NCBI GenBank assembly: GCA_030684755.1
Contig: JAUXXN010000673.1
Location: 1 to 12,444 of the forward strand
Length of the DNA stretch: 12,444 nt
Direction: 5' to 3'
DNA from: Hydrogenophaga sp.
Lineage (GTDB): Bacteria; Pseudomonadota; Gammaproteobacteria; Burkholderiales; Burkholderiaceae_C
A program made the translations under genes and the position numbers. The notes below the pieces were generated by a model. It was not told the DNA's origin. It did not search any database and worked only from the letters and a program-made list of their open reading frames with translations. Shown piece after piece: positions 1 through 6,825 of the stretch. The stretch's first letter is position 1. Each line of letters opens with the position of its first letter.

Positions 1-360
1 GGCTACATTCTGAAGTCGCAGCCTGCGCAGGTGGTGGTGGCTCAGCTGCACCGCATTGAGCAGGGAGAACCGGCGCTCTCGCCCTCCATTGCGGCCCGGG
101 TGCTGCAGCATTTCCGAAACGACCCCTTGCCCGAGCCACCCGACGTGACGACCACCGAGTCTGCGAGGCGCTTGTCTGATCGAGAAGTGGACGTGTTGCG
201 CTTGATTGCCAAAGGCTACAAGGCCTCCGAAGTGGCCCAGTTGCTGGGCCTGAGCAGCCACACGGTGACCGGTTACGTGCGCGACATTTACCGCAAGCTG
301 GGCATTTCGTCGCGCGCCGAAGCCACGCTGGAGGCCGCCCGGCGCGGGTTGGTGAGCTGA
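1..360 (+). CDS. Response regulator, NarL/LuxR family, 3' part only
   Basis: This is the C-terminal 119 codons of a two-component response regulator; the reading frame is open from base 1, so the gene begins before the window. The first visible residues (GYILKSQPAQ) look like the end of a receiver domain: the 'GYxLK' motif contains the conserved lysine of the phosphoacceptor site. A linker follows (LSPSIAARVLQHF), then a complete LuxR-type helix-turn-helix from about codon 55: LSDREVDVLRLIAKGY, then SEVAQLLGLSSHTVTGYVRDIYRKL. This is the usual DNA-binding output of the NarL/FixJ class, whose partners are HisKA_3 kinases. A kinase of exactly that class lies convergently 16 bp away, so the two may be partners (inference). 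The aspartate phosphoacceptor itself is outside the window. An internal GTG at 31 is not a real start because the conserved lysine motif precedes it. Confidence 0.93.
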   Translation, partial: GYILKSQPAQVVVAQLHRIEQGEPALSPSIAARVLQHFRNDPLPEPPDVTTTESARRLSDREVDVLRLIAKGYKASEVAQLLGLSSHTVTGYVRDIYRKLGISSRAEATLEAARRGLVS

Positions 361-376
361 CGTCCGCTGGCGGTTG

Positions 377-2233
377 TTATTCCGTCAAAGGCTGGGCTTC
401 CCATGCCTGACTTGCCGCGCCAGACAGGGGCAAACGCAACAACACCCGCACGCCGCCGCTGGCTGCGTTGTCCACCGAAACCGTTCCACCCAGGGTTTCT
501 GCACGTTGCGCCATGTGGCGCAGACCGCGACCACCCGAAGAGGGCCGCACAGCCGTCAAGCCCTGGCCATCGTCGCAGACCTCCAGCACCAGCGAACGGT
601 GCGGTCCACTGTCGATCCAGGCCCGCACGGTGATGTGTTGCGCCTCGGCATGCTTGACCGTGTTGGTCACCGCCTCTTGCAGCACACGCATGACCTGCAG
701 TGTGGCGTTGCTGCCCAATTCGAGCTGCTCCAAGTCGTTGCCAACTTCCCAGCGCAAACCCAGCCCAATGGCTTCCAGCCGAGAATCCCAGCGGTTGCGC
801 CAGGTGGCCAGCGCCCGGTGCAGGCTTTGGCCCAGATCGCCCGCATCCATGAGCAGACGCAACTCGTCCAAACCTTCTTGCAGCGTTTGTGCCACCCGCT
901 CCTTGCTCAGCGTACCCCGTTCAACGCCGCGCAGGGCCGTGATCAGCTGCGCGCCCACACCGTCGTGAATTTCGCGGTTCAGCCAAGCCCGCTCTTGGGC
1001 CCGCGCGCTGGCGCGTTCGCTGGCACGCAGCATGGCGTAGCTCTGCTCCAGTTCCAGGGTTTTGGCCTGGATGTTGCGCTCCAGTTCTGCGTTGGTGTGT
1101 TCTGCGCGGTTGAGCTGTTTGATTTGAAAAATGGAGACCACAACCACATGGCTCAGCAGCAGCAGGGTGAAGCCGACGTTGAGAAAAGCCCAGTTGGCGG
1201 GGGATGCGTAGCCGATCACCATGCCCATGTCGTGTAACGCACCGGCCAACAACGCACCCAGACCCAGTGCCAGCAACCCAGGGCTCAGCTCCCCCTGGCG
1301 CCAGCGCTGCAGCAAGAAAACAAGCACCGAAAGCAAAACGACAAACCCGCATGCAAAGGCCAGTGAACGCACCAGCTGGGCGCCTTGGCCCAGCACCAGC
1401 GACACGACAAAAGCCAAGCTGATGGCGATGCAAATCGAGGCGATGGCGCGCAGGCGCTTGGGTGTGGCGCCCTGAAACCCGTGCAGCCATGAAGCGCTCA
1501 GTCCGCAACTGGCGATCAGCACCAGCCAAGGGTTGAGTTGCTCAATAAGCAGCGGTGAGAAAGGGTAACTGAACCGCTGGTAAGCAACGCCACGCAGGGC
1601 CCAGGCCAGGCAGGCCAAGGCAAACCACAGGGCTGCACGGTCTTGGCGCCTGTAAAACCACACCAGCATAGCCAGCACGCCCGCCATGCCGATCATGGTG
1701 CTGGAGACGTTGTTGAGGTCCATGATCACGCGCTGACTCAAGGCGCGGTTCTCCAGCAGTGCCACCTGGGGCCCCACACTGACGCGGATCAGGCCGCTGC
1801 CCGCGTAGACCAGGTCAACAATCTCAATCACCAGTTCGCGCGCACCTGGGGGTAACAGGAACAGCGCAGGTATGCGACCGTTGTAAGCCTGAGACCCTGC
1901 AAGCGCCACGGGGTCGATGGGCTGCACCGGCTTGCCGTCAATCCAGGCCCGGTAGGGGCCGCCCATGCGGAACACCCACAAACCCCAGTCGGCGCCCGCA
2001 GGGCATGTATCCAGCTGCATGCGGTAGCGGATTTGCGTGCCTTGCCGACGCCATGCAAACGCCAGCGCATCTTCGGGTGCAACGGTGGATTGGTCCAGCA
2101 CCTGGCCCGCACGCAGCACAGTGCGTTCAGCTTGGCGGATTTCAGTGGCCTGATGGCAGGCTGGCTCAGCGACGCTGGCTTGCGCGCCCAGGCTGAGCAG
2201 CAGGGCGCACCACCAGACGATCCAGGGTCGCAT
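377..2233 (-). CDS. Membrane sensor histidine kinase (HisKA_3/HATPase_c, 7TM type)
   Basis: A 618-residue sensor kinase of the NarX/DegS class. Residues 1-22 look like a signal peptide. Residues 23-165 form a soluble, probably periplasmic, sensing domain. About seven hydrophobic helices follow between roughly 175 and 370, an arrangement like the 7TMR-DISM receptors. A coiled-coil stretch (375-415) leads to the dimerisation and phosphoacceptor motif REIHDGVGAQL, with the histidine at 423. The ATPase domain has an N box (LQEAVTNTVKHA, about 518-529), a G1 box (DDGQGL, 554-559) and a G2 box (GGRGL, 567-571), so it looks catalytically complete. The ATG lies 13 bp after the terminal TAA of the dehydrogenase frame, and AAGGG near that stop can serve as ribosome binding site, suggesting co-transcription with the dehydrogenase. 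It converges with the response regulator. The ligand is not readable from sequence. Confidence 0.93.
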   Translation of the reverse strand: MRPWIVWWCALLLSLGAQASVAEPACHQATEIRQAERTVLRAGQVLDQSTVAPEDALAFAWRRQGTQIRYRMQLDTCPAGADWGLWVFRMGGPYRAWIDGKPVQPIDPVALAGSQAYNGRIPALFLLPPGARELVIEIVDLVYAGSGLIRVSVGPQVALLENRALSQRVIMDLNNVSSTMIGMAGVLAMLVWFYRRQDRAALWFALACLAWALRGVAYQRFSYPFSPLLIEQLNPWLVLIASCGLSASWLHGFQGATPKRLRAIASICIAISLAFVVSLVLGQGAQLVRSLAFACGFVVLLSVLVFLLQRWRQGELSPGLLALGLGALLAGALHDMGMVIGYASPANWAFLNVGFTLLLLSHVVVVSIFQIKQLNRAEHTNAELERNIQAKTLELEQSYAMLRASERASARAQERAWLNREIHDGVGAQLITALRGVERGTLSKERVAQTLQEGLDELRLLMDAGDLGQSLHRALATWRNRWDSRLEAIGLGLRWEVGNDLEQLELGSNATLQVMRVLQEAVTNTVKHAEAQHITVRAWIDSGPHRSLVLEVCDDGQGLTAVRPSSGGRGLRHMAQRAETLGGTVSVDNAASGGVRVLLRLPLSGAASQAWEAQPLTE

Positions 2234-2246
2234 GCCCCAGCTACCC

Positions 2247-3671
2247 TTACAGCGCGAAGATCTTGCCCGGGTTCAAAATATTGTGCGGGTCCAGCGCGCG
2301 CTTGATCGTGCGCATCATGTCCACCGCGCCGCTACCGGCTTCGGTGAGCAAAAAGTCCATCTTGTGCAGGCCCACGCCGTGTTCGCCGGTGCAGGTGCCT
2401 TCTAGGCGCAACGCCCGCGCCACCAGCAGGTTGTTCAGCACATCGGCGCGTTAGCGCTCTTCGGGATTGGTGGGGTCGTTCAGGTAGCCGAAGTGGAAAT
2501 TGCCATCGCCCACATGGCCCACCAAAAAGTAGGGCAGGCCGCTGGCGTCGGCCTCGGCCACCGAGTCCAGCAGGCAGTCGGCCAAGCGGCTGATGGGCAC
2601 GCAGGTGTCGGTGGACACGGCGCGGCAGCCCGGCTTGCTCTGGATGGCCGCAAAGTAGGCGTTGTGCCGGGCGGTCCACAGCCGGGTGCGCTCTTCGGGC
2701 GTGGTGGCCCATTCAAACGCGTTGCCACCGAATTCGCTGGCAATTTCTTGCACGGTTTCGGCTTGCTCTTTCACGCTGGCGGGCGAGCCGTGAAACTCCA
2801 TCAGCAGCATGTGTTCTTCGCGCAGTCCCAGCTTGCTGTGCGCGTTCACCATGCGCACCGTGCCCGCGTCGATCAGTTCGCAGCGGGCAATCGGAATGCC
2901 CATCTGGATCACCTGGATGGTGGTGCGCACGGCGGCTTCAATGCTGGGAAACGAGCAGGTGGCGGCCGAAATCGCTTCGGGCAGCGGGTACAGCTTGAGC
3001 GTCACCTCGGTCATGATGCCCAGCGTGCCCTCACTGCCCACCATCAGGCGCGTCAGGTCGTAACCGGCGCTGCTCTTTTTGGCGCGGGTGCCGGTGCGGA
3101 TGACCTCACCGCTGGCGGTGACGACTTCAAGGGCCAACACGTTCTCGCGCATGGTGCCGTAGCGCACCGCGTTGGTGCCGCTGGCGCGCGTGGCCGCCAT
3201 GCCGCCAATGGACGCGTCGGCACCCGGGTCAATGGGGAAGAACAGGCCTTCGCTTTTCACCGCCTCGTTCACCGCCTTGCGCGTCACGCCGGGCTGCACC
3301 GTCACCGTCAGGTCTTCGGCGTTCACCGACAGCACCGTGTTCATGCGGCCCACGTCGAGGCTGATACCGCCTTGCACCGCCAGCAAGTGGCCTTCCAGCG
3401 AAGAGCCCACGCCGAACGGAATCACCGGCACCCGGTGCTGCGCGGCCAGTGCCACCGCGTCGGCCACGTCTTGCGTACTCTGGGCAAACACCACCGCAGC
3501 GGGCGGCGGCACGTCGTACACCGACTCGTCGCGCCCGTGCTGCTCGCGCACCGCCAGCGCGGTGGAACACTGTGCACCAAAGCGGGTTTGCAGCGCGGCC
3601 ATCAACTCGGCAGGCACCTCGCGCGGTTGAAAGTCGGGGATCAGGTGGGTCAGTTCGGTGGGGGCGTTCAT
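2247..3671 (-). pseudogene. D-lactate dehydrogenase (cytochrome)-type FAD oxidase, interrupted by an in-frame TAA
   Basis: The frame encodes a GlcD/LDHD-family FAD-linked oxidase, which would oxidise D-lactate or a similar D-2-hydroxyacid to the 2-oxoacid. Start chosen at the ATG at 3671 because AGGAG sits 9 bases before it; an ATG at 3704 in the same frame lacks this. The FAD-binding domain shows PFGVGSSLEGH (85-95), DPGADASIGGM (148-158) and VGSEGTLGI (about 211-219). The C-terminal domain shows HVGDGNFHF, with two metal-ligand histidines. Codon 407 is TAA (2451-2453). The frame then continues for 67 sense codons with the family's last signature, GTCTGEHGVG, and the typical end NPGKIFAL. 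Total length without the stop would be 474, normal for the family. The 406-residue product would lack the Glu/His of TGEHG, so it is probably inactive. Possible causes are a recent nonsense mutation, a sequencing error or readthrough. The exact substrate is uncertain. Confidence 0.85.
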
Positions 3672-3862
3672 GGGCGGTGTCTCCTGCGTGGCGGGTCTCA
3701 ACAAGGCGCCAGTTTACGCCGCAGCACCCGGCTTGGGTGTGCTGCTCCTGTCGCTTGCGGGCGGGTGTGGATGCGATTGAGCGAAGCCCCTGAGCCCAGC
3801 GCAGGCCCGCCATTCCCGCACAATGCGGTTTTGTTTGCACACCCGCTACCGAAGGACCATTC

Positions 3863-4429
3863 ATGGGCAACCGACTTACACAAATTGCCACCCGCACCGG
3901 CGACGCTGGCACCACCGGGCTGGGCGACAACACCCGCGTTTCCAAAAACAGCCTGCGTGTGCACGCCATGGGGGAGGTGGACGAGCTCAACTCCCACATC
4001 GGCGTGCTGCTGTGCGAAGACATGGCGCCCGACGTGCGCACCTTGTTGGTGGAGATTCAGCACCAGTTGTTCAACCTGGGCGGCGAGCTGTCCATTCCGG
4101 GTTTTGAGCTGCTCAAGATGGATGCCGTTTTGGCCCTGGACGCTGCCCTGGCCACCTACAACGAGCAACTGCCCCGGTTGCAAGAATTCATCTTGCCCGC
4201 AGGCACCCGCGCCGCCAGCCTGGCCCATGTGTGCCGCACCGTTGCTCGCCGCGCCGAGCGCGCCGTGGTGGCGCTGGGCAACGAAGAAGCCATCAAAGAA
4301 ACCCCACGCCAATACCTCAACCGTCTGAGCGACCTGATGTTTGTGCTGGCCCGCGTGCTCAACCGCATGAACGGCGGTGACGACGTGTACTGGAAAAGCG
4401 AGCGCATGGCGCAGCAGGAACCGCAGTGA
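3863..4429 (+). CDS. pduO: Cob(I)alamin adenosyltransferase, PduO type
   Basis: A 188-residue ATP:cob(I)alamin (corrinoid) adenosyltransferase, which transfers the adenosyl group of ATP to reduced cobalamin to make coenzyme B12. It is cytoplasmic and normally a trimer. The N-terminal ATP-binding signature is clear: TRTGDAGTTGLGD (10-22), RVSKNSLRVHAMGEVDELNSHIG (25-47 region). The later family motifs are FILPAG (109-114), CRTVARRAER (124-133) and YLNRLSDLMFVLAR (151-164). Length matches the single-domain enzymes. The ATG is preceded by AAGGA at 3852-3856, six bases away. A CACAAT hexamer at 3819-3824 could be the -10 element, but I see no good -35. The gene diverges from the dehydrogenase and overlaps the next gene by four bases. 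The symbol denotes the family; no pdu operon is present, so the role is probably general cobalamin activation, for example for methylmalonyl-CoA mutase. Confidence 0.93.
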   Translation: MGNRLTQIATRTGDAGTTGLGDNTRVSKNSLRVHAMGEVDELNSHIGVLLCEDMAPDVRTLLVEIQHQLFNLGGELSIPGFELLKMDAVLALDAALATYNEQLPRLQEFILPAGTRAASLAHVCRTVARRAERAVVALGNEEAIKETPRQYLNRLSDLMFVLARVLNRMNGGDDVYWKSERMAQQEPQ

Positions 4430-4764
4430 AACGCCCCACCGCGCTGCTCGTCGCCCTGCTGGCGGGTGGCGCACTGGCACCCGCTGCCGCACAGCCTGCA
4501 CCGAGCACCACCACACTGGTGTGCGAAGCGGTGTACCTGCCCGCCCGCACCACCTGGACACGCACCGTGACTGTTGGCTACGACCAGCGCCGCGTGCGCT
4601 CGGTGCACATTGACGGTGTGCCGGTCTACACCTTCAACATCCGCGAAACCGTGATCTTGACCGCGCTGGACAACGAGCGCATCCAGATCGACACCGCCAG
4701 CCAAACCTGGACCAGCGATTTTCGCGGCCTGGCAACGGCGCAGGGGCGCTGCGAGCGCGGCTGA
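4426..4764 (+). CDS. Small exported protein of unknown function
   Basis: A 112-residue protein I cannot assign to a named family. The start is a GTG that overlaps the TGA of the adenosyltransferase gene (GTGA). AGGAA at 4416-4420 lies five bases upstream, which supports this start and suggests translational coupling. Residues 1-22 are a signal peptide: Lys-Arg, a hydrophobic run, then an APAAAQ cleavage region. The mature part is about 90 residues, rich in alternating polar and hydrophobic positions, as expected for a small beta-sheet protein. It has only two cysteines (33 and 109), near the two ends, which could form a disulfide in the periplasm. No lipobox, membrane helix or catalytic motif is seen. 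The coupling to a B12 enzyme may simply reflect tight packing. Confidence 0.8.
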   Translation: MKRPTALLVALLAGGALAPAAAQPAPSTTTLVCEAVYLPARTTWTRTVTVGYDQRRVRSVHIDGVPVYTFNIRETVILTALDNERIQIDTASQTWTSDFRGLATAQGRCERG

Positions 4765-4781
4765 GCCCAAAAAGAAAGAAA

Positions 4782-6068
4782 TCAGCTTTTGCGGTTGAGC
4801 AACGCGTGCAGCAAGATGGCCCCGAACGTGGCCGTTCCGATGCCGCCCAGCGCGAATTCGCCGAACTTCAGCGTGTATTCACCCGTGCCCAGCACCAGCG
4901 TGATGGCGGCCACCAGCAGGTTTTTGTTGTTGGAAAAGTCCACCTTGTTGTCGACCCAGATCTTGGCGCCAGCCACGGCGATCAGGCCGAACACCACGAT
5001 GGACACGCCGCCCATGACGGCCAGCGGAATCGCCTGGATCAGCGCGCCAAACTTGGGGCTGAAGCCCAGCACAATGGCCATGGTGCCCGCCACCACGAAG
5101 ATGGCGGTCGAGTAAATCTTGGTAGCGGCCATCACGCCAATGTTTTCTGCATATGTGGTCACGCCGGTGCCGCCCGCGCTGCCGGCCACGATGGTGGCCA
5201 CGCCGTCGCCCATGAAGGCACGGCCCATGTACTTGTCCAGGTTTTTGCCGGTCATGGCGGTCACGGCCTTGATATGGCCTAGGTTTTCCGCCACCAGAAT
5301 CACCGCCACCGGCGCAATCAGCAGCATGGCGTTGACTTCAAACACCGGCGCGCTGAAGTTGGGCATGCCAAACCAGGCAGCGCTGACCAGCCCCGACAAG
5401 TCCACCGGCTTGCCCAGCCCCAGGCCGTTGGTGAGCACGGCGTAAATGACGCTGGCCACCACCAGGCCCATGAGGATCAGCAGGCGCTGCAGCATGCCGC
5501 TGCTGAACACGGCCACCAGCGCCACGCAGACAAAGGTCACGCCCTGCATCCAGGCGTCGAAGTTGGTGGGCGCCATGTTTTTGATGGGGATGTGCGCCAG
5601 GTTCAGGCCAATCACCGCCACCACCGAGCCGGTGACCACCGGCGGCATGAAACGCTCGATCCAGCCCGTGCCCACGGCCTGCACCACGGCGCCGATCAGG
5701 GTGTAGACGATGCCGCACGCAATGATGCCGCCCAGCGCCACGCCGATGTTGGCGTTGGGCCCTGGGCCGGCGTAGCCGCTGGCGGCAATCACCACGCCAA
5801 TGAACGCAAAGCTCGAACCCAGGTAGCTCGGTACTTTGCCCTTCGTCATGAAGAAGAAGATGAGCGTGCCGATGCCGCTCATGAGGATGGCGACGTTGGC
5901 GTCAAAACCCATGAGGATGGGCGCGAGCACGGTGGCGCCAAACATGGCGATCAGGTGCTGCACCCCCATCACCGTGGTTTGTGGCCAGGGCAGGCGCTCA
6001 TCGGGTCCGATGACGCCACCGTTGGCGAGGGTGGAAGCGGGTTTTTCGGTCCAGCTCAATAGGCCCAT
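4782..6068 (-). CDS. uraA: Uracil permease, NCS2 (uracil-xanthine) family
   Basis: A 428-residue inner-membrane proton symporter for uracil, almost the same length as E. coli UraA (429). Start chosen at 6068 (MGLLSWTEKP): GGAG at 6074-6077 lies five bases upstream, whereas the frame extended to 6230 adds only low-complexity, Arg/Pro-rich residues. About 14 hydrophobic segments run through the protein. Substrate-site motifs are conserved: GSSFAFIG near 85-91, AENLGHIKAV (260-269, with Glu261 and His265) and TTYAENIGVMA (304-314, with Glu308). These correspond to Glu241, His245 and Glu290 of E. coli UraA, which favours uracil over xanthine as substrate. The gene stands alone, converging with the small exported protein (17 bp between stops). 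No pyrimidine genes are adjacent. Confidence 0.92.
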   Translation of the reverse strand: MGLLSWTEKPASTLANGGVIGPDERLPWPQTTVMGVQHLIAMFGATVLAPILMGFDANVAILMSGIGTLIFFFMTKGKVPSYLGSSFAFIGVVIAASGYAGPGPNANIGVALGGIIACGIVYTLIGAVVQAVGTGWIERFMPPVVTGSVVAVIGLNLAHIPIKNMAPTNFDAWMQGVTFVCVALVAVFSSGMLQRLLILMGLVVASVIYAVLTNGLGLGKPVDLSGLVSAAWFGMPNFSAPVFEVNAMLLIAPVAVILVAENLGHIKAVTAMTGKNLDKYMGRAFMGDGVATIVAGSAGGTGVTTYAENIGVMAATKIYSTAIFVVAGTMAIVLGFSPKFGALIQAIPLAVMGGVSIVVFGLIAVAGAKIWVDNKVDFSNNKNLLVAAITLVLGTGEYTLKFGEFALGGIGTATFGAILLHALLNRKS

Positions 6069-6226
6069 GGGAACTCCAGTTGTGGTTGGTGAGGGGGCGG
6101 GGTGGCGGCGATTGTGCCGTGCACCTCTGCGGTGCGAAGTTGAAACGGGAGCAAGGCGCGTGCCGCCGGGACGCCGAAGCGACAGGGTTCCGATGCCGCC
6201 AGGCAGGCCGGTGCGAAGAGGCCGCG

Positions 6227-6712
6227 TCAAGCAACGCGGAAAAACCGCATTTCCACCCGGTCTGGAAAGCGCGCGCCGGTGCCCACAAACAGGTTTTCGG
6301 TGAGCCAGGCCAGTGCGGGGTGCGACACCTCAAAGGTGGGCGCGCAGCGGAAGTAAATGGCGGCCGGGTCCACCGGCTCGCCGCGCACCAGTTTGGCAAT
6401 GTCTTCGGCCGAGCCGCGGCGCAACGCCCGGTTTTGCACAAACACATGGGCGCCCGGCCAGGCTGGGTCGTTCAGTTGCAGCAGGTAGCGTGCGTCCAAG
6501 TCGGCGCAGGTGTCGCTCACCACCAGCTGAAAGTCGGCCCCGCCAGCCAGCACCACGCCATGGGCCTGGCCGCTCACCGTGCCGCCGGTGATGGGAATGA
6601 TGCGCCGACGGCCCCGGCTGTTGAGCCCGGTGATTTCGCCGGCTTCAATAGGGGCTGCGACGAAGACGGTGAGGTCCAGCACGGGTTCGAGCGTGGGGGT
6701 GGGCAAGGGCAT
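6227..6712 (-). CDS. DUF3237 domain protein
   Basis: A 161-residue protein made entirely of a DUF3237 domain, a small beta-barrel family without a settled biochemical function. Recognisable family features are the N-terminal strand LDLTVFVAAP, the ITGGTVSG motif at about residues 42-49, the LVVSDTCADLDARYLLQ stretch, and the end segment FVGTGARFPDRVEMRFFRV. Start chosen at the ATG at 6712; the longer frame to 6847 adds Arg/Ser-rich sequence that does not look like protein. No Shine-Dalgarno sequence precedes this ATG. Instead a promoter lies so close that the mRNA would begin at or next to the ATG. The gene diverges from the acetoacetyl-CoA synthetase gene with a 113 bp gap. A role in the same carbon catabolism is possible but not shown. 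Confidence 0.85.
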   Translation of the reverse strand: MPLPTPTLEPVLDLTVFVAAPIEAGEITGLNSRGRRRIIPITGGTVSGQAHGVVLAGGADFQLVVSDTCADLDARYLLQLNDPAWPGAHVFVQNRALRRGSAEDIAKLVRGEPVDPAAIYFRCAPTFEVSHPALAWLTENLFVGTGARFPDRVEMRFFRVA

Positions 6713-6718
6713 GGCCGG

Positions 6719-6746
6719 GTTATACCGCAAGCTGTCGCGCTGGCAA
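6719..6746 (-). promoter_or_regulatory. Predicted sigma-70 promoter of the DUF3237 gene
   Basis: On the minus strand, TTGCCA (6741-6746) and TATAAC (6719-6724) are separated by 16 bases, each matching five of six consensus positions. Only six bases separate the -10 from the ATG at 6712, so transcription should start at or within a base or two of the start codon. This fits the lack of a ribosome binding site and predicts a leaderless mRNA. Confidence 0.5.
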
Positions 6747-6756
6747 CGGCGTTGCC
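6742..6756. promoter_or_regulatory. Inverted repeat in the divergent promoter region
   Basis: GGCAAC and GTTGCC form a perfect six-base inverted repeat around a three-base spacer, overlapping the -35 of the DUF3237 promoter. It sits between two divergent genes, where an operator for a dimeric regulator could act on both. No regulator gene is adjacent, and short GC-rich palindromes do arise by chance. Confidence 0.25.
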
Positions 6757-6825
6757 CAGAGTGCGCTGCTACGCTGGCGCTCAAACGAGACAACCGGGCC
6801 CCGTGCCCGACACAAGAGCGAAACC

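Noticed and set aside
364..373. CCGC-TG-GCGG palindrome between the convergent regulator and kinase stops
   Set aside because: It is a four-base stem with a two-base loop and no proper T-run, so not a credible terminator.
374..1237. A 287-codon open frame on the + strand inside the kinase gene
   Set aside because: It is antisense to the conserved kinase catalytic domain and has no recognisable protein features.
2493..4328. A 611-codon open frame on the + strand across the dehydrogenase gene
   Set aside because: It is antisense to clear FAD-oxidase sequence, runs into the adenosyltransferase in the wrong frame, and its His/Arg/Gly-rich composition is typical of mirror frames in GC-rich DNA.
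6121..6135. GCACC-TCTGC-GGTGC hairpin upstream of the uracil permease gene
   Set aside because: The five-base stem is near a possible -10 (CACAAT on the minus strand), but there is no good -35 or anti-terminator structure, so no attenuator or riboswitch is claimed.
6069..6230. N-terminal extension of the uracil permease frame up to 6230
   Set aside because: The added 54 residues are low-complexity and unlike the family, while the ATG at 6068 has a well-placed GGAG and gives the standard length.
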